The notes: a model not told the origin generated them from the sequence alone. 64,000 nt of DNA from JAOTVV01 sp041602035 (GCA_041602035.1 JBFIHA010000001.1:124001-188000), one strand, 5' to 3'; positions 24,561 through 34,170 are shown, counted from the stretch's first letter. A program made the numbers and translations.

Positions 24561-27500
24561 ATGCCACACGCAGGCCGAACAATGCGGACCGGTCTCCGGC
24601 CCGGGAGGGGACTCCTCGGGGCGGTCGCCCTGCTGTGTTTTGGCGTGCCGCTCGAGGCGCAATTGCCCACCCCCGCCGGGACCCAGATCTCCAACGTCGC
24701 CCAGGCGATCTACGTGGCGCCCAACGGTCACACCTTCACCGCCGTCTCCAACGTCCTGGTGGTGACCGTCGCCCAGATGGCCGGCGTTGACCTCGCACCG
24801 CCACGCACGACCACGGCCAACCCGGGCGACCGCGTGGCGTTCGCCCACACCGCGACCAACGCAGGCAATGGCACGGACAGCGTGCGGGTCTCGGCCACAT
24901 CGGCTGCCGGTTGGCCCACGCTGATCTACCGTGACCCGAACGGTAACGGTGTCCTCGACGCTGGGGAGCCCGAGATCCAGGGGCCCGTCACGCTCGCCGC
25001 CGGGGCCGCGATCGCTCTCCTCGTCGTCGTGGACGTTCCGACCTCAGCGACCGTGCGCGGCACCGTGGACTCGGTGACGGTTGTCGCGGTGAGCGAGTTC
25101 GACGGCTCCCGAAGCGATAGCTGCGTCGACGTGCTCCAGATCCAGGACGTGGGCGTGCTCGTTACGCTCTCCAAACTGGTCGATCGCACCACGGCGACCG
25201 CCGGAGACGTCCTCACCTACACCGTGAGCTATGCCGCGGCCGGGACGAACTCGGCCGACTCGCTCGTCGTCAGAGACGAGGTTCCGCTCGGCACGTCGTA
25301 CGTGGCGGGCTCGCTCCGCTGGAACGGTGCCCCGCTCACCGACGCCGCCGGCGACGGCGGTGAGTTCGACCCCGCCGGGAACCGCGTCCTGTTCTCGCTC
25401 GGCGACGTGGGTGGTGGCTCGAGTGGGACTGTCGCATTCCAAGCGCGAGTGGACGGCGGCCTCGGGCCGGCCACGACCGTGGCCAATACCGCTGGCGCAA
25501 CGTACGGCACCATGGTCGGGACCGACTCGGTGGTCTCCAACACCGTAGTGACGACCATCGTGCTCGCGCAGCTCGGGCTCGCGAAGACGCTGATCGGGCC
25601 CACCGTGGCGCGAATCGGCGAGCAGGTGTCCTACACGCTGATGTCGGTCAACCGATCGAGCACCACGCCGGCCCGCGATGTGGTGCTCTCCGATACCGTG
25701 CCAGCCGGGCTCGAGCACGTGACGGCCAACCCGGCGGCGACCGTCAACGGACAGGTGCTGTCGTGGAGCCTGGGCGAGGTGGTGCCGGGCGACTCCATCC
25801 GCGTCTCGCTCACCGTCCGCGTCTCGACCCAGGTGCGTGACACGCTCTCGGTGCGCAATCTCGCTGTGCTGGCGGCGACCAACGCCCCCACGCAGACCGC
25901 CCTGTCCGACGGCGTCGACCTGGTGGGACTCCTGCCCAATCAGCTCTCGCTGGAGAAAACCGCCGACGTCCTCGAGGTGGGGTTGGGCGAGACCGCGCCG
26001 TACACCCTGGTGCTGGAGAATACTGGGGACAACGCGCTCTCCGGCATCGTGATCGTCGACACGTTGCCGCTGGGTGGCCGCTACGCGGAGGGGAGCGCCA
26101 TCGGGGCGGACTCGGTGCAGGCGGGTGGGCGAGTGGTCACGTTCTTCGTCGCGGGACCGCTGGCGCCGGGTGCCACGCACACGGTCCGCTACACGATGGC
26201 TGTCGTGTCGGCCGACACCCCCGTGCTGGAGAACCGCGCCATGGCGACTGCCGAAGGCGGGTTCGTGAGCACGACGATGCAGGTCGCGTGGGTGCGTGTG
26301 CGGCGCGCTTGGCCCATGGAGACGCGGGCGGTCATCGGTAAAGCGTGGCTCGATCTGAACGACGACGGCCGCCAAGGCGCGGGCGAGCGCGGCGTGGCCG
26401 GCCTCGATGTGTGGACCGACGACGGCGAGGTGGCGACGACCGATGCGGACGGAAAGTTCTCGTTCCGCAACGTGCGGCCCGGCGGTCATGCGCTCAGGAT
26501 CGATCCCACCACGGTGCCCGCCGGGTACCGCATCGCGGCGTCGGATCGGATCGTGCCGGTGGACGCCGACGGCTGGACCACCCCGAATGTGCAGTTTCGG
26601 CTCGTGCCGACGACGGGTCGCGTGGAAGGCGCGCGGATTCCGGTGCCGTGGTCCGTCGCGGCACGGGTGGTCAGCCCGCCGGCAGACACCGCCCCCGCGA
26701 CCCTCGCGGTGACGGCGCAGATGACCCACGCCGTCGAGTCGACGGAGGCGACGTCACCCTCGGTCCCGGTGGCCGTCCTGCCCGTAACCTTCGCGGTCGG
26801 GTCGGCGGTGCTTACGTCGGAATCCCACGCAGTGCTCGACGACGTGGCGGGACTGCTGGCAGCGAGCCCGGAAGTCGAAGTCGAGATCGCCGGCCACACC
26901 AGCTCGACCGGGCCGCGCCTGCTGAACCTGCGGCTGTCGCTCGAGCGGGCAACATCCGTGACCGACTACCTCATCGCGAGTGGCATCGACCGCTCACGCC
27001 TGCACGTCGAGGCGTACGGGCCCGACAGACCGGTGGCGAGCAACGACACACCCGAGGGCCGGGCCCGGAACCGACGCGTCGAAATGCACTTGGTGCGGGG
27101 GACCACCGCGGCCACCGCGGCCACGTTCGTGCGCGGCCTCGCACGAGCGGGGCTCGCCGACAGCGCGCTCGTTCCGTCCGCTCCACCCGCGCCGCGCCCG
27201 CCGGTCACCGAGTATGCCGTGACGATTACGAACCCGACTGACCGGTCCCTCGACGGCCTGTCGCTGCGATTCGAAACGCCTCCCGATTCGGCGACCCTCG
27301 CCATTGGGGGCGCGCCGGTGCGCGTCGATCCCGCCACGATGGCGCTCCCCCCCGTCACGCCAGGCGCCAACGTCGTGCTCACGGTGTGGGCGACCGCGAG
27401 CGGCGATTCAACCTGGGTCGCCCTGCAGGCACCCGGCCACGCGGGCGAGCGGATGGCCGTGAGGGTGGCCGACCTGCCCGTCCCAGCCGAAGGCACGATT

Positions 27501-30500
27501 GAGGTCGCCGGCGAAACGGCCAATCTCCCTGACCCGGCGCTGGTGGGGACTGGTCGCGCCGTGACGCTGTCGGTCGCGCCATCGACCGGCGGGTGGCCTG
27601 AACTCACCCTGCCGCTGCCGGCCGGGTGGGAGCCCGTACCCGGCAGTACCCGCCTCGCTGGCGTGCCCACGCCCGATCCTGCCGAGCGGGCGGACTCCAG
27701 TGGCGGGACCATGCTGGTCTGGAACTTCGGGAAGCGCGCGATGGGACCGATCACGTTTGAGGCGCGCCCGGCGACGCGCACGGCGCCGGAAGCGTCCGTA
27801 TCCATTCCCGCGCTGAGGAGTGACGCAGACCGCCTGGAGGACCGTCGAACTGCCTTCTTGTTCGGACCGTCGGTCGAGATCTTCGGACTCCAGGACGGGG
27901 CCGTCACCGCCCGCGATCGTGTGTTCATCGGAGTGAAGGGCCAAGCCGGGCAGCCGGTCACGCTGTACGACGGCGACTCGGTGCTCGCACGCGGCAATAT
28001 CCGGATCGACGGCATTCACGACTTCATTGCCATTCCGCTCGCGCCGGGTCCGCACGTGCTGCGCGTGGCCATGCGCAACACCTGGAGTCAGGAGCGGTGG
28101 GACAGCATCTCGGTGCACGTGAGCGACGTGCCCGCCCGCCTGGTGGGTCCGACTGGCACGCTCACGCTGCGGGCAGATGGCCAGAGTGTCGAGACTGTCC
28201 GGGTCCGGATGCTCGATCGCTGGGGCGTGCCGGTCGTGTTCCCATCGCACGCTACCGTGACGGTGGACGGTGCCGAGGCGGTCGGGAGCGACAGCGACCC
28301 ATCGTCGGTCGGGCTTCAGCACCGGAGCGATTCGCTCGGCTGGCTCACTGTGCGGATCAAGCCGGGCCACGAGGTGCGTCGCGGCAGACTCGCGCTGCAA
28401 ACCGGCGACGTGAGGTACGAACGCGACGTCGAAACGCTCCCTGCCACCCGTCCGCTGATGGTGACTGGGGTGGGCCGAGTTGGGGTGGGCGCCAGTCCGG
28501 ACGCGTTCGGTGCGATCACGGCCCGCGGTCGGCTCGATGATCGCACGGCGGTGGTGGTGAGTGTCGACTCCCGGCGCCTCGATGCCGACCGCGAGACGTT
28601 CGGCCGCGACTTCGACCCCCTGGATGAGGCCCAGTACCCCATCCTGGGCGATGCCAGCAGCGTGCGCACGGTGAGTGCCTCGCAACATGCGGTGGCCGCC
28701 CGCATCGAGCGCGGCTTCGACTGGCTTGCCGTGGGTGATGTGTCGACCGGCGATTTTGCCGAGGGACTGAGCCTCGCCGCCTATCGGCGGGCGCTGTCCG
28801 GGGGCATGGCGCGGATAGCCACGGGACCCGTTTCCTGGCGCGCGTTTGCCAGCGTCACCAGTCAGAGCCTCGAACAGGAACAGATCCGTGGCGCCGGCAT
28901 CTCGGGTCCCTACGCACTGGGCGGCGCGGCGATCCCCGGCACTGAGCAGATCGTGGTCGAGATGCGCGATCGCGAGAACCCGCAGCGCGTGCTTACGCGA
29001 CAGGTGCTGGTCCGCTTCATCGACTACCAGATCGACTATCAGGCGGGAACGCTCCTGTTCAAGCGACCCGTGCCGGCCGCCGACGCGACCCACAACCCCG
29101 TGTTCCTGATGGTGACGTACGAGGGGCGCGGCGGAGGGGACCAGCGTCTCGTGGGTGGCGTCCGCGCCAGCCTCGACGCGCTGGGTTGGTCGGGGCTCCA
29201 CGTCGACTCGCTGCGGCTGGGCGTCACCGCGATCCATGCCGACGAGGCTGGCGGGGCGTTTGACATGACTGGCGTCGATGTGCGGCTTCTCCGGTTCAAC
29301 GGGTTCGATCTGGGTGGCGAGGTCTCCTACTCGCACGCTCCGGACTCGAGCGGAGTCGCCACTTCGCTCACGGGCTCGGTCGATCTGTTGGGCGGCGCTG
29401 CCAAGCTGTCGGCCTCGTGGATGAGGATCGGGAACGGCTTCGGAAACCCGTCCAACGTCGCGCTCCGGGGCGGCACCGAGGAGTTCAAGGCCGGCGGCAC
29501 GTTCCGGGTCGGCAGCACGACGCTCCGTGCCCAGCACGACTTCATGGCCTCCCGGTCGCAGGATGTGAGCCGGCGGCGTACGAGCCTCGGCGTGGTACAG
29601 CCGGTGGGGAAGCGCCTCAAGCTCGAGGCGACTCAGACCATGGATAGCTTCGAGAACGGCACCGACGGCGACCGGTCGCAGGCGCTGGAGGGGAAGCTCG
29701 CGTGGACACCCCTCGATCGGCTCGAGTTGTGGGCCGAAGGGCGGCAGCAATTGGGGTCGAGCGGGAGCCTGGTGCGGCCGAATCACCTCGGGGCCGGCGC
29801 GGGAGTGAAACTGACGGACGACGTCCGCGTCGAGCTGCGGCACCGCCGCGTGCTGCTGCCGGCGGACGAGTCGTATGGGGTCACCAACATCGGTCTCAAG
29901 TCCGATCTGGGGTTCGGCACACAGGCCTGGGGATCCTACCAGCTTGCGGGCGGCGCCGGCGCGCAATACAACGCGGCGATCATCGGCCTCAACAACCGTA
30001 TTGCCGTCGGCCCGAGTCTCACGCTGAACTCGATATTCGAGCGCCGGTTCGGGCTGAACGATGCAGAGCCGGGTGATCCGGTCCGCGCCCTCCCGTTCCT
30101 CCAGGATGAGGAGGACTATTGGTCCGCGGGCCTCGGGGTCGAGTTCCTGCCCCAGGGCGCGCCCTACCGTGTGACGGCACGTGGCGAGTACCGCGACGGC
30201 GATCGGTTGTCGACCCGGCTGGTCACGCTCGCCGGCGATCTTGCGGTCAACCGCTCGCTGGCCGTGCTGTCGCGCCAGGAAGTGCTCTCGACCGAGCAGA
30301 CGCTCGCCACCGGTACCGAAACGGGCCGGCGCGTCGCGTCGCTGTGGGGGGTGGCGTTTCGCCCCATTGGGAGCGACGCGGTGAACGTGCTGACGAAGTT
30401 CTCGTGGCTGGACGAGACCAACCCGCGGAACCGCGGCGTGCTGACCAGTCTGGGGCAGGAACAGCGACTCATTGGGGCAGCCGAGGTGGTCTGGACGCCC

Positions 30501-30896
30501 AGCCGCCGGATCGAGCTGGCCGGACGCTACGCCCTCCGCCGCACCGAGGCGGACCGGCTGCACGACGACGGCGTCACGCAGCGGCTGGAATCCACCGCCG
30601 ACTATCTAGGCACACGGACCAGCGTGATTCTCAACCCCTTCCTGACGTTTCGGGCGGATGGCCGACTGTTGATCGAGCGCACGAGTGGCACCACGCGCTG
30701 GGACGTGGCACCGGCACTCGCCGTTGGGCTGCTCGATCTGCTCGAGGTGGCGGTGGGCTACCGCTTTGGTGACCTGCGCGACCCGGACTTCTCCGTCCGC
30801 GGCGGCCACGGCGTGTTCCTCACGCTCGGCACCAGGGTCACGGAGGAATCCGTGGCGACCGTGGCCGACTTCTGGCGCGCTCGGTTCGGAAACTGA
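24561..30896 (+). CDS. Giant outer-membrane protein: DUF11 repeats, SdrD-B, OmpA domain, barrel-like C-terminus
   Basis: 2,111 residues; start at 24561 follows GGAGAG and the putative promoter. Signal peptide ends GVPLEAQ. Four DUF11-like Ig domains lie at about 75-590 (LSKLVDRTTATAGDVLTYTV, LAKTLIGPTVARIGEQVSYTL, LEKTADVLEVGLGETAPYTL). An SdrD B-like domain follows at 592-670 (GKAWLDLNDDGRQGAGERGV). An OmpA-like peptidoglycan-binding domain lies at about 738-845 (VTFAVGSAVLTSESHAVLDD, VEIAGHTSSTG, GRARNRRVEMHL). More beta domains follow, and from about 1300 to the end come some 800 residues of alternating amphipathic strands with aromatic edges, as in large outer-membrane barrels. It could anchor in the outer membrane, bind the cell wall and display or export DUF11 modules. 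Confidence 0.78.
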   Translation: MPHAGRTMRTGLRPGRGLLGAVALLCFGVPLEAQLPTPAGTQISNVAQAIYVAPNGHTFTAVSNVLVVTVAQMAGVDLAPPRTTTANPGDRVAFAHTATNAGNGTDSVRVSATSAAGWPTLIYRDPNGNGVLDAGEPEIQGPVTLAAGAAIALLVVVDVPTSATVRGTVDSVTVVAVSEFDGSRSDSCVDVLQIQDVGVLVTLSKLVDRTTATAGDVLTYTVSYAAAGTNSADSLVVRDEVPLGTSYVAGSLRWNGAPLTDAAGDGGEFDPAGNRVLFSLGDVGGGSSGTVAFQARVDGGLGPATTVANTAGATYGTMVGTDSVVSNTVVTTIVLAQLGLAKTLIGPTVARIGEQVSYTLMSVNRSSTTPARDVVLSDTVPAGLEHVTANPAATVNGQVLSWSLGEVVPGDSIRVSLTVRVSTQVRDTLSVRNLAVLAATNAPTQTALSDGVDLVGLLPNQLSLEKTADVLEVGLGETAPYTLVLENTGDNALSGIVIVDTLPLGGRYAEGSAIGADSVQAGGRVVTFFVAGPLAPGATHTVRYTMAVVSADTPVLENRAMATAEGGFVSTTMQVAWVRVRRAWPMETRAVIGKAWLDLNDDGRQGAGERGVAGLDVWTDDGEVATTDADGKFSFRNVRPGGHALRIDPTTVPAGYRIAASDRIVPVDADGWTTPNVQFRLVPTTGRVEGARIPVPWSVAARVVSPPADTAPATLAVTAQMTHAVESTEATSPSVPVAVLPVTFAVGSAVLTSESHAVLDDVAGLLAASPEVEVEIAGHTSSTGPRLLNLRLSLERATSVTDYLIASGIDRSRLHVEAYGPDRPVASNDTPEGRARNRRVEMHLVRGTTAATAATFVRGLARAGLADSALVPSAPPAPRPPVTEYAVTITNPTDRSLDGLSLRFETPPDSATLAIGGAPVRVDPATMALPPVTPGANVVLTVWATASGDSTWVALQAPGHAGERMAVRVADLPVPAEGTIEVAGETANLPDPALVGTGRAVTLSVAPSTGGWPELTLPLPAGWEPVPGSTRLAGVPTPDPAERADSSGGTMLVWNFGKRAMGPITFEARPATRTAPEASVSIPALRSDADRLEDRRTAFLFGPSVEIFGLQDGAVTARDRVFIGVKGQAGQPVTLYDGDSVLARGNIRIDGIHDFIAIPLAPGPHVLRVAMRNTWSQERWDSISVHVSDVPARLVGPTGTLTLRADGQSVETVRVRMLDRWGVPVVFPSHATVTVDGAEAVGSDSDPSSVGLQHRSDSLGWLTVRIKPGHEVRRGRLALQTGDVRYERDVETLPATRPLMVTGVGRVGVGASPDAFGAITARGRLDDRTAVVVSVDSRRLDADRETFGRDFDPLDEAQYPILGDASSVRTVSASQHAVAARIERGFDWLAVGDVSTGDFAEGLSLAAYRRALSGGMARIATGPVSWRAFASVTSQSLEQEQIRGAGISGPYALGGAAIPGTEQIVVEMRDRENPQRVLTRQVLVRFIDYQIDYQAGTLLFKRPVPAADATHNPVFLMVTYEGRGGGDQRLVGGVRASLDALGWSGLHVDSLRLGVTAIHADEAGGAFDMTGVDVRLLRFNGFDLGGEVSYSHAPDSSGVATSLTGSVDLLGGAAKLSASWMRIGNGFGNPSNVALRGGTEEFKAGGTFRVGSTTLRAQHDFMASRSQDVSRRRTSLGVVQPVGKRLKLEATQTMDSFENGTDGDRSQALEGKLAWTPLDRLELWAEGRQQLGSSGSLVRPNHLGAGAGVKLTDDVRVELRHRRVLLPADESYGVTNIGLKSDLGFGTQAWGSYQLAGGAGAQYNAAIIGLNNRIAVGPSLTLNSIFERRFGLNDAEPGDPVRALPFLQDEEDYWSAGLGVEFLPQGAPYRVTARGEYRDGDRLSTRLVTLAGDLAVNRSLAVLSRQEVLSTEQTLATGTETGRRVASLWGVAFRPIGSDAVNVLTKFSWLDETNPRNRGVLTSLGQEQRLIGAAEVVWTPSRRIELAGRYALRRTEADRLHDDGVTQRLESTADYLGTRTSVILNPFLTFRADGRLLIERTSGTTRWDVAPALAVGLLDLLEVAVGYRFGDLRDPDFSVRGGHGVFLTLGTRVTEESVATVADFWRARFGN

Positions 30897-30987
30897 TATT
30901 ACAGGTCGCGCCGTTGCCCCGCCCCTCGCATGACGACCCCGAGTCGTCGCTCGAGCGCCGAACCGCAGCCGAAGGAGTGTCCGACCC

Positions 30988-31425
30988 ATGACCCAGATCA
31001 ACATGCAGCGCGTTGCCCTCGGCGCCCTTGCGGCCGGGGCCGTCATCTTCGTGGCCGAGGGCATTCTCTCCCAGGTCTACATGGGACCGATGGAGGTAGC
31101 GCTCGAGGCCCACAACCTCTCGATGGACGTCACGTTGGGCGGCTTCGTGTTGGCGGCGCTGATGTCGCTTCTCGTCGGCTTCGCCCTCGTCTGGTTCTAC
31201 GCCGCGGCGCGACCTCGATTTGGCCCCGGACCCAAGACGGCCGCACTGGTGAGCGTGGTCTTGTGGTTGGGCGGCTACGTGCCCTCGGTGCTGGGTTACA
31301 AGATGATGGGGCTGTTCACCGACTGGCTCCTGGTGTTCTGGGCACTCACGGGTCTCGTCGAGGTGATCGTCGCCACCATGGTGGGCGGATGGCTATACAC
31401 GGAGAGTGAGCCCGGCGCAGCATAG
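30988..31425 (+). CDS. Four-helix integral membrane protein of unknown function
   Basis: 145 residues with four predicted membrane helices (ALGALAAGAVIFVAEGIL; FVLAALMSLLVGFALVWFY; AALVSVVLWLGGYVPSVLG; VFWALTGLVEVIVATMVGG). A GAAGGAG ribosome site lies upstream. No catalytic motifs are visible. Similar small four-helix proteins occur widely in Gemmatimonadota and Acidobacteria without known function. It begins 92 bp after the giant outer-membrane protein gene but lacks a terminator between them that I can see, so read-through is possible. Confidence 0.65.
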   Translation: MTQINMQRVALGALAAGAVIFVAEGILSQVYMGPMEVALEAHNLSMDVTLGGFVLAALMSLLVGFALVWFYAAARPRFGPGPKTAALVSVVLWLGGYVPSVLGYKMMGLFTDWLLVFWALTGLVEVIVATMVGGWLYTESEPGAA

Positions 31426-31495
31426 TCCGACGCGCGTTGCCTCAGCCGGCCCCGGACATTAGGGTGCGTGCGAACCTTTGCTCGGGAGCCCCCGC

Positions 31496-32260
31496 ATGCT
31501 GCAAAGCATCCGCGCCATCATCACGCTCAAGACCGCGGTGGTGACTGCCCTGGCGGTCCTTGCCACGTATCTCGCCGCTCGGTACGACCTCACGGCAGAG
31601 TTTCCGCTCACGCTCGTCGGGATCGCGGTCGTGTTCCCGCTCGTCTTCTCCATTGGCGGAGCGTACAAGCGTCGCGAGGTGGCGCTGGGCCAGTACGGGT
31701 CCATCAAAGCTCACGGTCGCGCCGTCTACTTTGCGGCCCGCGACTGGATGGACGGGGATCGGGACACCTTGGCGCGGGCACGGGCCCTGCTGTTCGAGCT
31801 GCTGGACGGGTGTCGTGATCTGTTTCAGACCCCGGTGAAGCGCATGGCGCCGCAAGAAGAGCGGGTGTATCAGACCTTTTCGGACCTGTCGGGGTTCATC
31901 AAGAGTTTCCGGGCCAAGGGGCTGGCGAGCGGTGAGGTGTCGCGCTGCAACCAGTACCTGAGCAAGATGCTGATCGCGTTCGAGAACGTGAAGCACATCT
32001 ATCAGTACCGCACCCCGCGGACGCTGCGCGCGTACAGCGCGGTGTTCATCTACCTCCTGCCCATCGTGTACGCCCCGTATTTTGCAGAGATCGCGAAGGC
32101 GTTCGCGCCGGGACTCGCCAACGTTATGCCCGTGCTCTTCACGGTGGTCCTGGTGAGCCTCGAGAACATCCAGGAGCATCTGGAGAATCCCTTCGACCAG
32201 ATCGGTGAGGACGACGTCGCGATCAACGCCGAGAAGTTCATCGAGCGGTTGAGCGCGTAG
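31496..32260 (+). CDS. Bestrophin-family (RFP-TM) anion channel-like protein
   Basis: 254 residues from the ATG at 31496, preceded by GGGAG; a TTG at 31478 is in frame. It has two N-terminal membrane helices, a cytoplasmic helical middle and two C-terminal helices, then the bestrophin signature NIQEHLENPFDQIGEDDVAIN. Family members form pentameric channels for chloride or other anions (bacterial ones may pass cations). The length fits bacterial bestrophins at about 280-300, slightly short. Its stop codon overlaps the first base of the GTG start assigned to the leucine dehydrogenase gene, so the two are probably co-translated. Confidence 0.78.
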   Translation: MLQSIRAIITLKTAVVTALAVLATYLAARYDLTAEFPLTLVGIAVVFPLVFSIGGAYKRREVALGQYGSIKAHGRAVYFAARDWMDGDRDTLARARALLFELLDGCRDLFQTPVKRMAPQEERVYQTFSDLSGFIKSFRAKGLASGEVSRCNQYLSKMLIAFENVKHIYQYRTPRTLRAYSAVFIYLLPIVYAPYFAEIAKAFAPGLANVMPVLFTVVLVSLENIQEHLENPFDQIGEDDVAINAEKFIERLSA

Positions 32261-33327
32261 TGACGGCGTCACGGGCTATGCAGGCCCTGATCGAGCACTG
32301 GGACGGTGAAGCGGTAATCGCGAGGTTTGACCGTGCCACCCGCACCTGGGTGTTCATTGCCATCCACGACACGACGTTGGGTCCCGCCATGGGTGGGTGT
32401 CGTGTATGGCAGTACCCCGCGCCGGCCGACGGACTGCGCGACGCGATGCGACTTGCGGAGGGCATGACCCACAAGTGGGCGGCGATCGGGTTCGACCTCG
32501 GTGGAGGAAAGAGCGTACTCGCCGTGTCGCAGTCCCTCGACAGCGAGGCGCGACGCGGGCTGCTGCGCCGTTTCGGACGCCTGGTCGCGTCGCTGCACGG
32601 CGCCTACCAGTGTGGGCCCGATCTCGGGACTACCCCCGACGACATGGCCGTGATCGGCGAAGAGACCGAGCACGTCCATGGCTATGATCGCCCGAGCGGT
32701 CAGCTGATCGATCCGGGCCCCTTCACCGCGCTCGGGGTGTTCGTGGGGATGCGGGCCGCGCTGGATCGGAAGCTCGGGTCGGGCACGGTTGTCGGGAGGA
32801 CGGTCCTGGTGCAGGGAATCGGTGATGTGGGGGTGCCATTGGCGCGTCACCTGGCCGAGGCCGGCGCCACGCTCGTGCTGAGTGACATCGAGCACGACCG
32901 CGCGGCCCGGCTCGCCGGGGAGCTCGGCGCGCGCACGGTGCCGGCCGACCAGGTCCCCGGCACGCCGTGCGACGTGTTTGCTCCCTGCGCCGTTGGGGGC
33001 ATTCTCAGCGCGACCACGATCCCGCAGCTCGAGTGCCACGTCGTGGCTGGGTCAGCCAACAACCAACTGGCGGAACCGGAGGACGCCGATCGCCTCTATC
33101 GCTGCGGGATTCTCTACGCCCCCGATTACGTGATCAACGCCGGCGGGGCGACCGCGTTACCGCTGCTCGGGCGAGGGCACGCCGTCGAGGAGATCTTGGA
33201 CCGCATTCGAACGTTCGAGCGGACGCTCACCGAGATCTTTTCCGAGGCGGCGGCGAACGATGAGTCGCCGTATCACGCCGCACAGCGCCGAGTGGACCGG
33301 GTGCTGGCGGCGAGGCGGCGTGCCTGA
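32260..33327 (+). CDS. Leucine/valine dehydrogenase (Glu/Leu/Phe/Val dehydrogenase family)
   Basis: 355 residues from GTG 32260; ATG 32278 is an equally possible start. N-terminal catalytic domain with THDTTLGPA-like segment (AIHDTTLGPAMGGCR), substrate lysine K72 in MTHKWAA and catalytic K84 in LGGGKSV. Rossmann domain follows with GIGDVG and an Asp (LVLSDIE) at the end of strand 2, which favours NAD over NADP. It oxidatively deaminates branched-chain amino acids to 2-oxo acids and ammonia. Length fits leucine dehydrogenases (about 360). It lies directly after a bestrophin-like channel gene; why the two are paired is not clear. Confidence 0.88.
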   Translation: MTASRAMQALIEHWDGEAVIARFDRATRTWVFIAIHDTTLGPAMGGCRVWQYPAPADGLRDAMRLAEGMTHKWAAIGFDLGGGKSVLAVSQSLDSEARRGLLRRFGRLVASLHGAYQCGPDLGTTPDDMAVIGEETEHVHGYDRPSGQLIDPGPFTALGVFVGMRAALDRKLGSGTVVGRTVLVQGIGDVGVPLARHLAEAGATLVLSDIEHDRAARLAGELGARTVPADQVPGTPCDVFAPCAVGGILSATTIPQLECHVVAGSANNQLAEPEDADRLYRCGILYAPDYVINAGGATALPLLGRGHAVEEILDRIRTFERTLTEIFSEAAANDESPYHAAQRRVDRVLAARRRA

Positions 33328-33354
33328 CGATTCCGGGCCCGGGAGCCAGGGTGC

Positions 33355-34062
33355 CTAGGGACTGCCGAATCTGAAGCGCGCCGCCACTACGAAGTCGTGC
33401 AACGTCTGCGTCATGGTGGGCTGGCCGAAGTCACCGTAGACGGCACCCTCGTCGTAGTGGTTTCGGAGCACCCCGATCTCCACGGTCGGCTGGCCGACGA
33501 TGTTCCAGGTGGCACCCGCCACGAGTACGAGCATGGTCTGACGGGCTTCCTGATAGCGGGGAATGAACGGGTCGTCGCCGGCCGGGCCACCGGAGAAGAT
33601 GAGCGACAGCCCACCGTAGGGTTCCCAGGTCCCGAGGTCGCGCCCGTAGCGCACGCCGATATTCGCCGGAACGATCCACGCGCATTGGGCCACGAACGCC
33701 AGATGGTGGGGGCTGTCCTCCGGAAGCATGGCGAACTTGAGATACGGCCACAACATGATGCTCCGCGGGTCCGTGCCAAACCGCGCAAAGGCATCGGTCT
33801 CGAGGCTCGCCAACCCTTCCTCGAGGTAGAGACCCATGGGGAGCCCGAACTCCACCCGGCGGCCGAAACTGAAGGACGGGGCGAAGTACACGATGTAGTC
33901 GGGACCCTGCGCCTCACCGTTCCGGACCTGGTCGCCGAGCACGGTTACACCGGCGTCGACATGCAGGCCCGGATCGATGCGTGCCGTGTGGAGCGTTGGG
34001 AAACAGGCGGTTGCGACGACGGCCGCACCTGGGATCGAAGCCCAGACCCACCCTCCGTGCAC
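33355..34062 (-). CDS. Exported, beta-rich envelope protein of unknown function
   Basis: 235 residues with an AGGAGGGG ribosome site before the start. The N-terminus ends in a possible lipobox (VVATAC). The body is rich in strands with alternating residues (YIVYFAPSFSFGRRVEFGLPMG; PYGGLSLIFSGG; FVVAARFRF), ending in an aromatic-rich strand, like an outer-membrane barrel. I recognise no family. It is convergent with the leucine dehydrogenase gene, 27 bp away. An inverted repeat lies 22 bp upstream of its start. Confidence 0.55.
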   Translation of the reverse strand: MHGGWVWASIPGAAVVATACFPTLHTARIDPGLHVDAGVTVLGDQVRNGEAQGPDYIVYFAPSFSFGRRVEFGLPMGLYLEEGLASLETDAFARFGTDPRSIMLWPYLKFAMLPEDSPHHLAFVAQCAWIVPANIGVRYGRDLGTWEPYGGLSLIFSGGPAGDDPFIPRYQEARQTMLVLVAGATWNIVGQPTVEIGVLRNHYDEGAVYGDFGQPTMTQTLHDFVVAARFRFGSP

Positions 34063-34083
34063 GGCACCCCTCCTGCGAGTTCC

Positions 34084-34108
34084 ACGGTAGCCTAGTGTGC
34101 TACCGTGA
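34084..34108. promoter_or_regulatory. Perfect 9-bp inverted repeat upstream of the envelope protein gene
   Basis: CACGGTAGC (34084-34092) and GCTACCGTG (34100-34108) with a 7-base spacer. It may be an operator or a leader hairpin of the minus-strand gene starting at 34062; it could also end the slipin transcript's opposite strand. Confidence 0.4.
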
Positions 34109-34170
34109 CCGGACCGTGCCCCTTCCGTGACCCTCGCAGGCCGCCGCGTTCACCGCGAGGCCCGCTGGTG

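Noticed and set aside
27408..30563. Long minus-strand open frame of 1,051 codons
   Set aside because: It is exactly antisense to the giant outer-membrane protein gene. High third-position GC keeps the opposite frame open; its translation is Arg/His/Pro-rich with no domain and no ribosome site.
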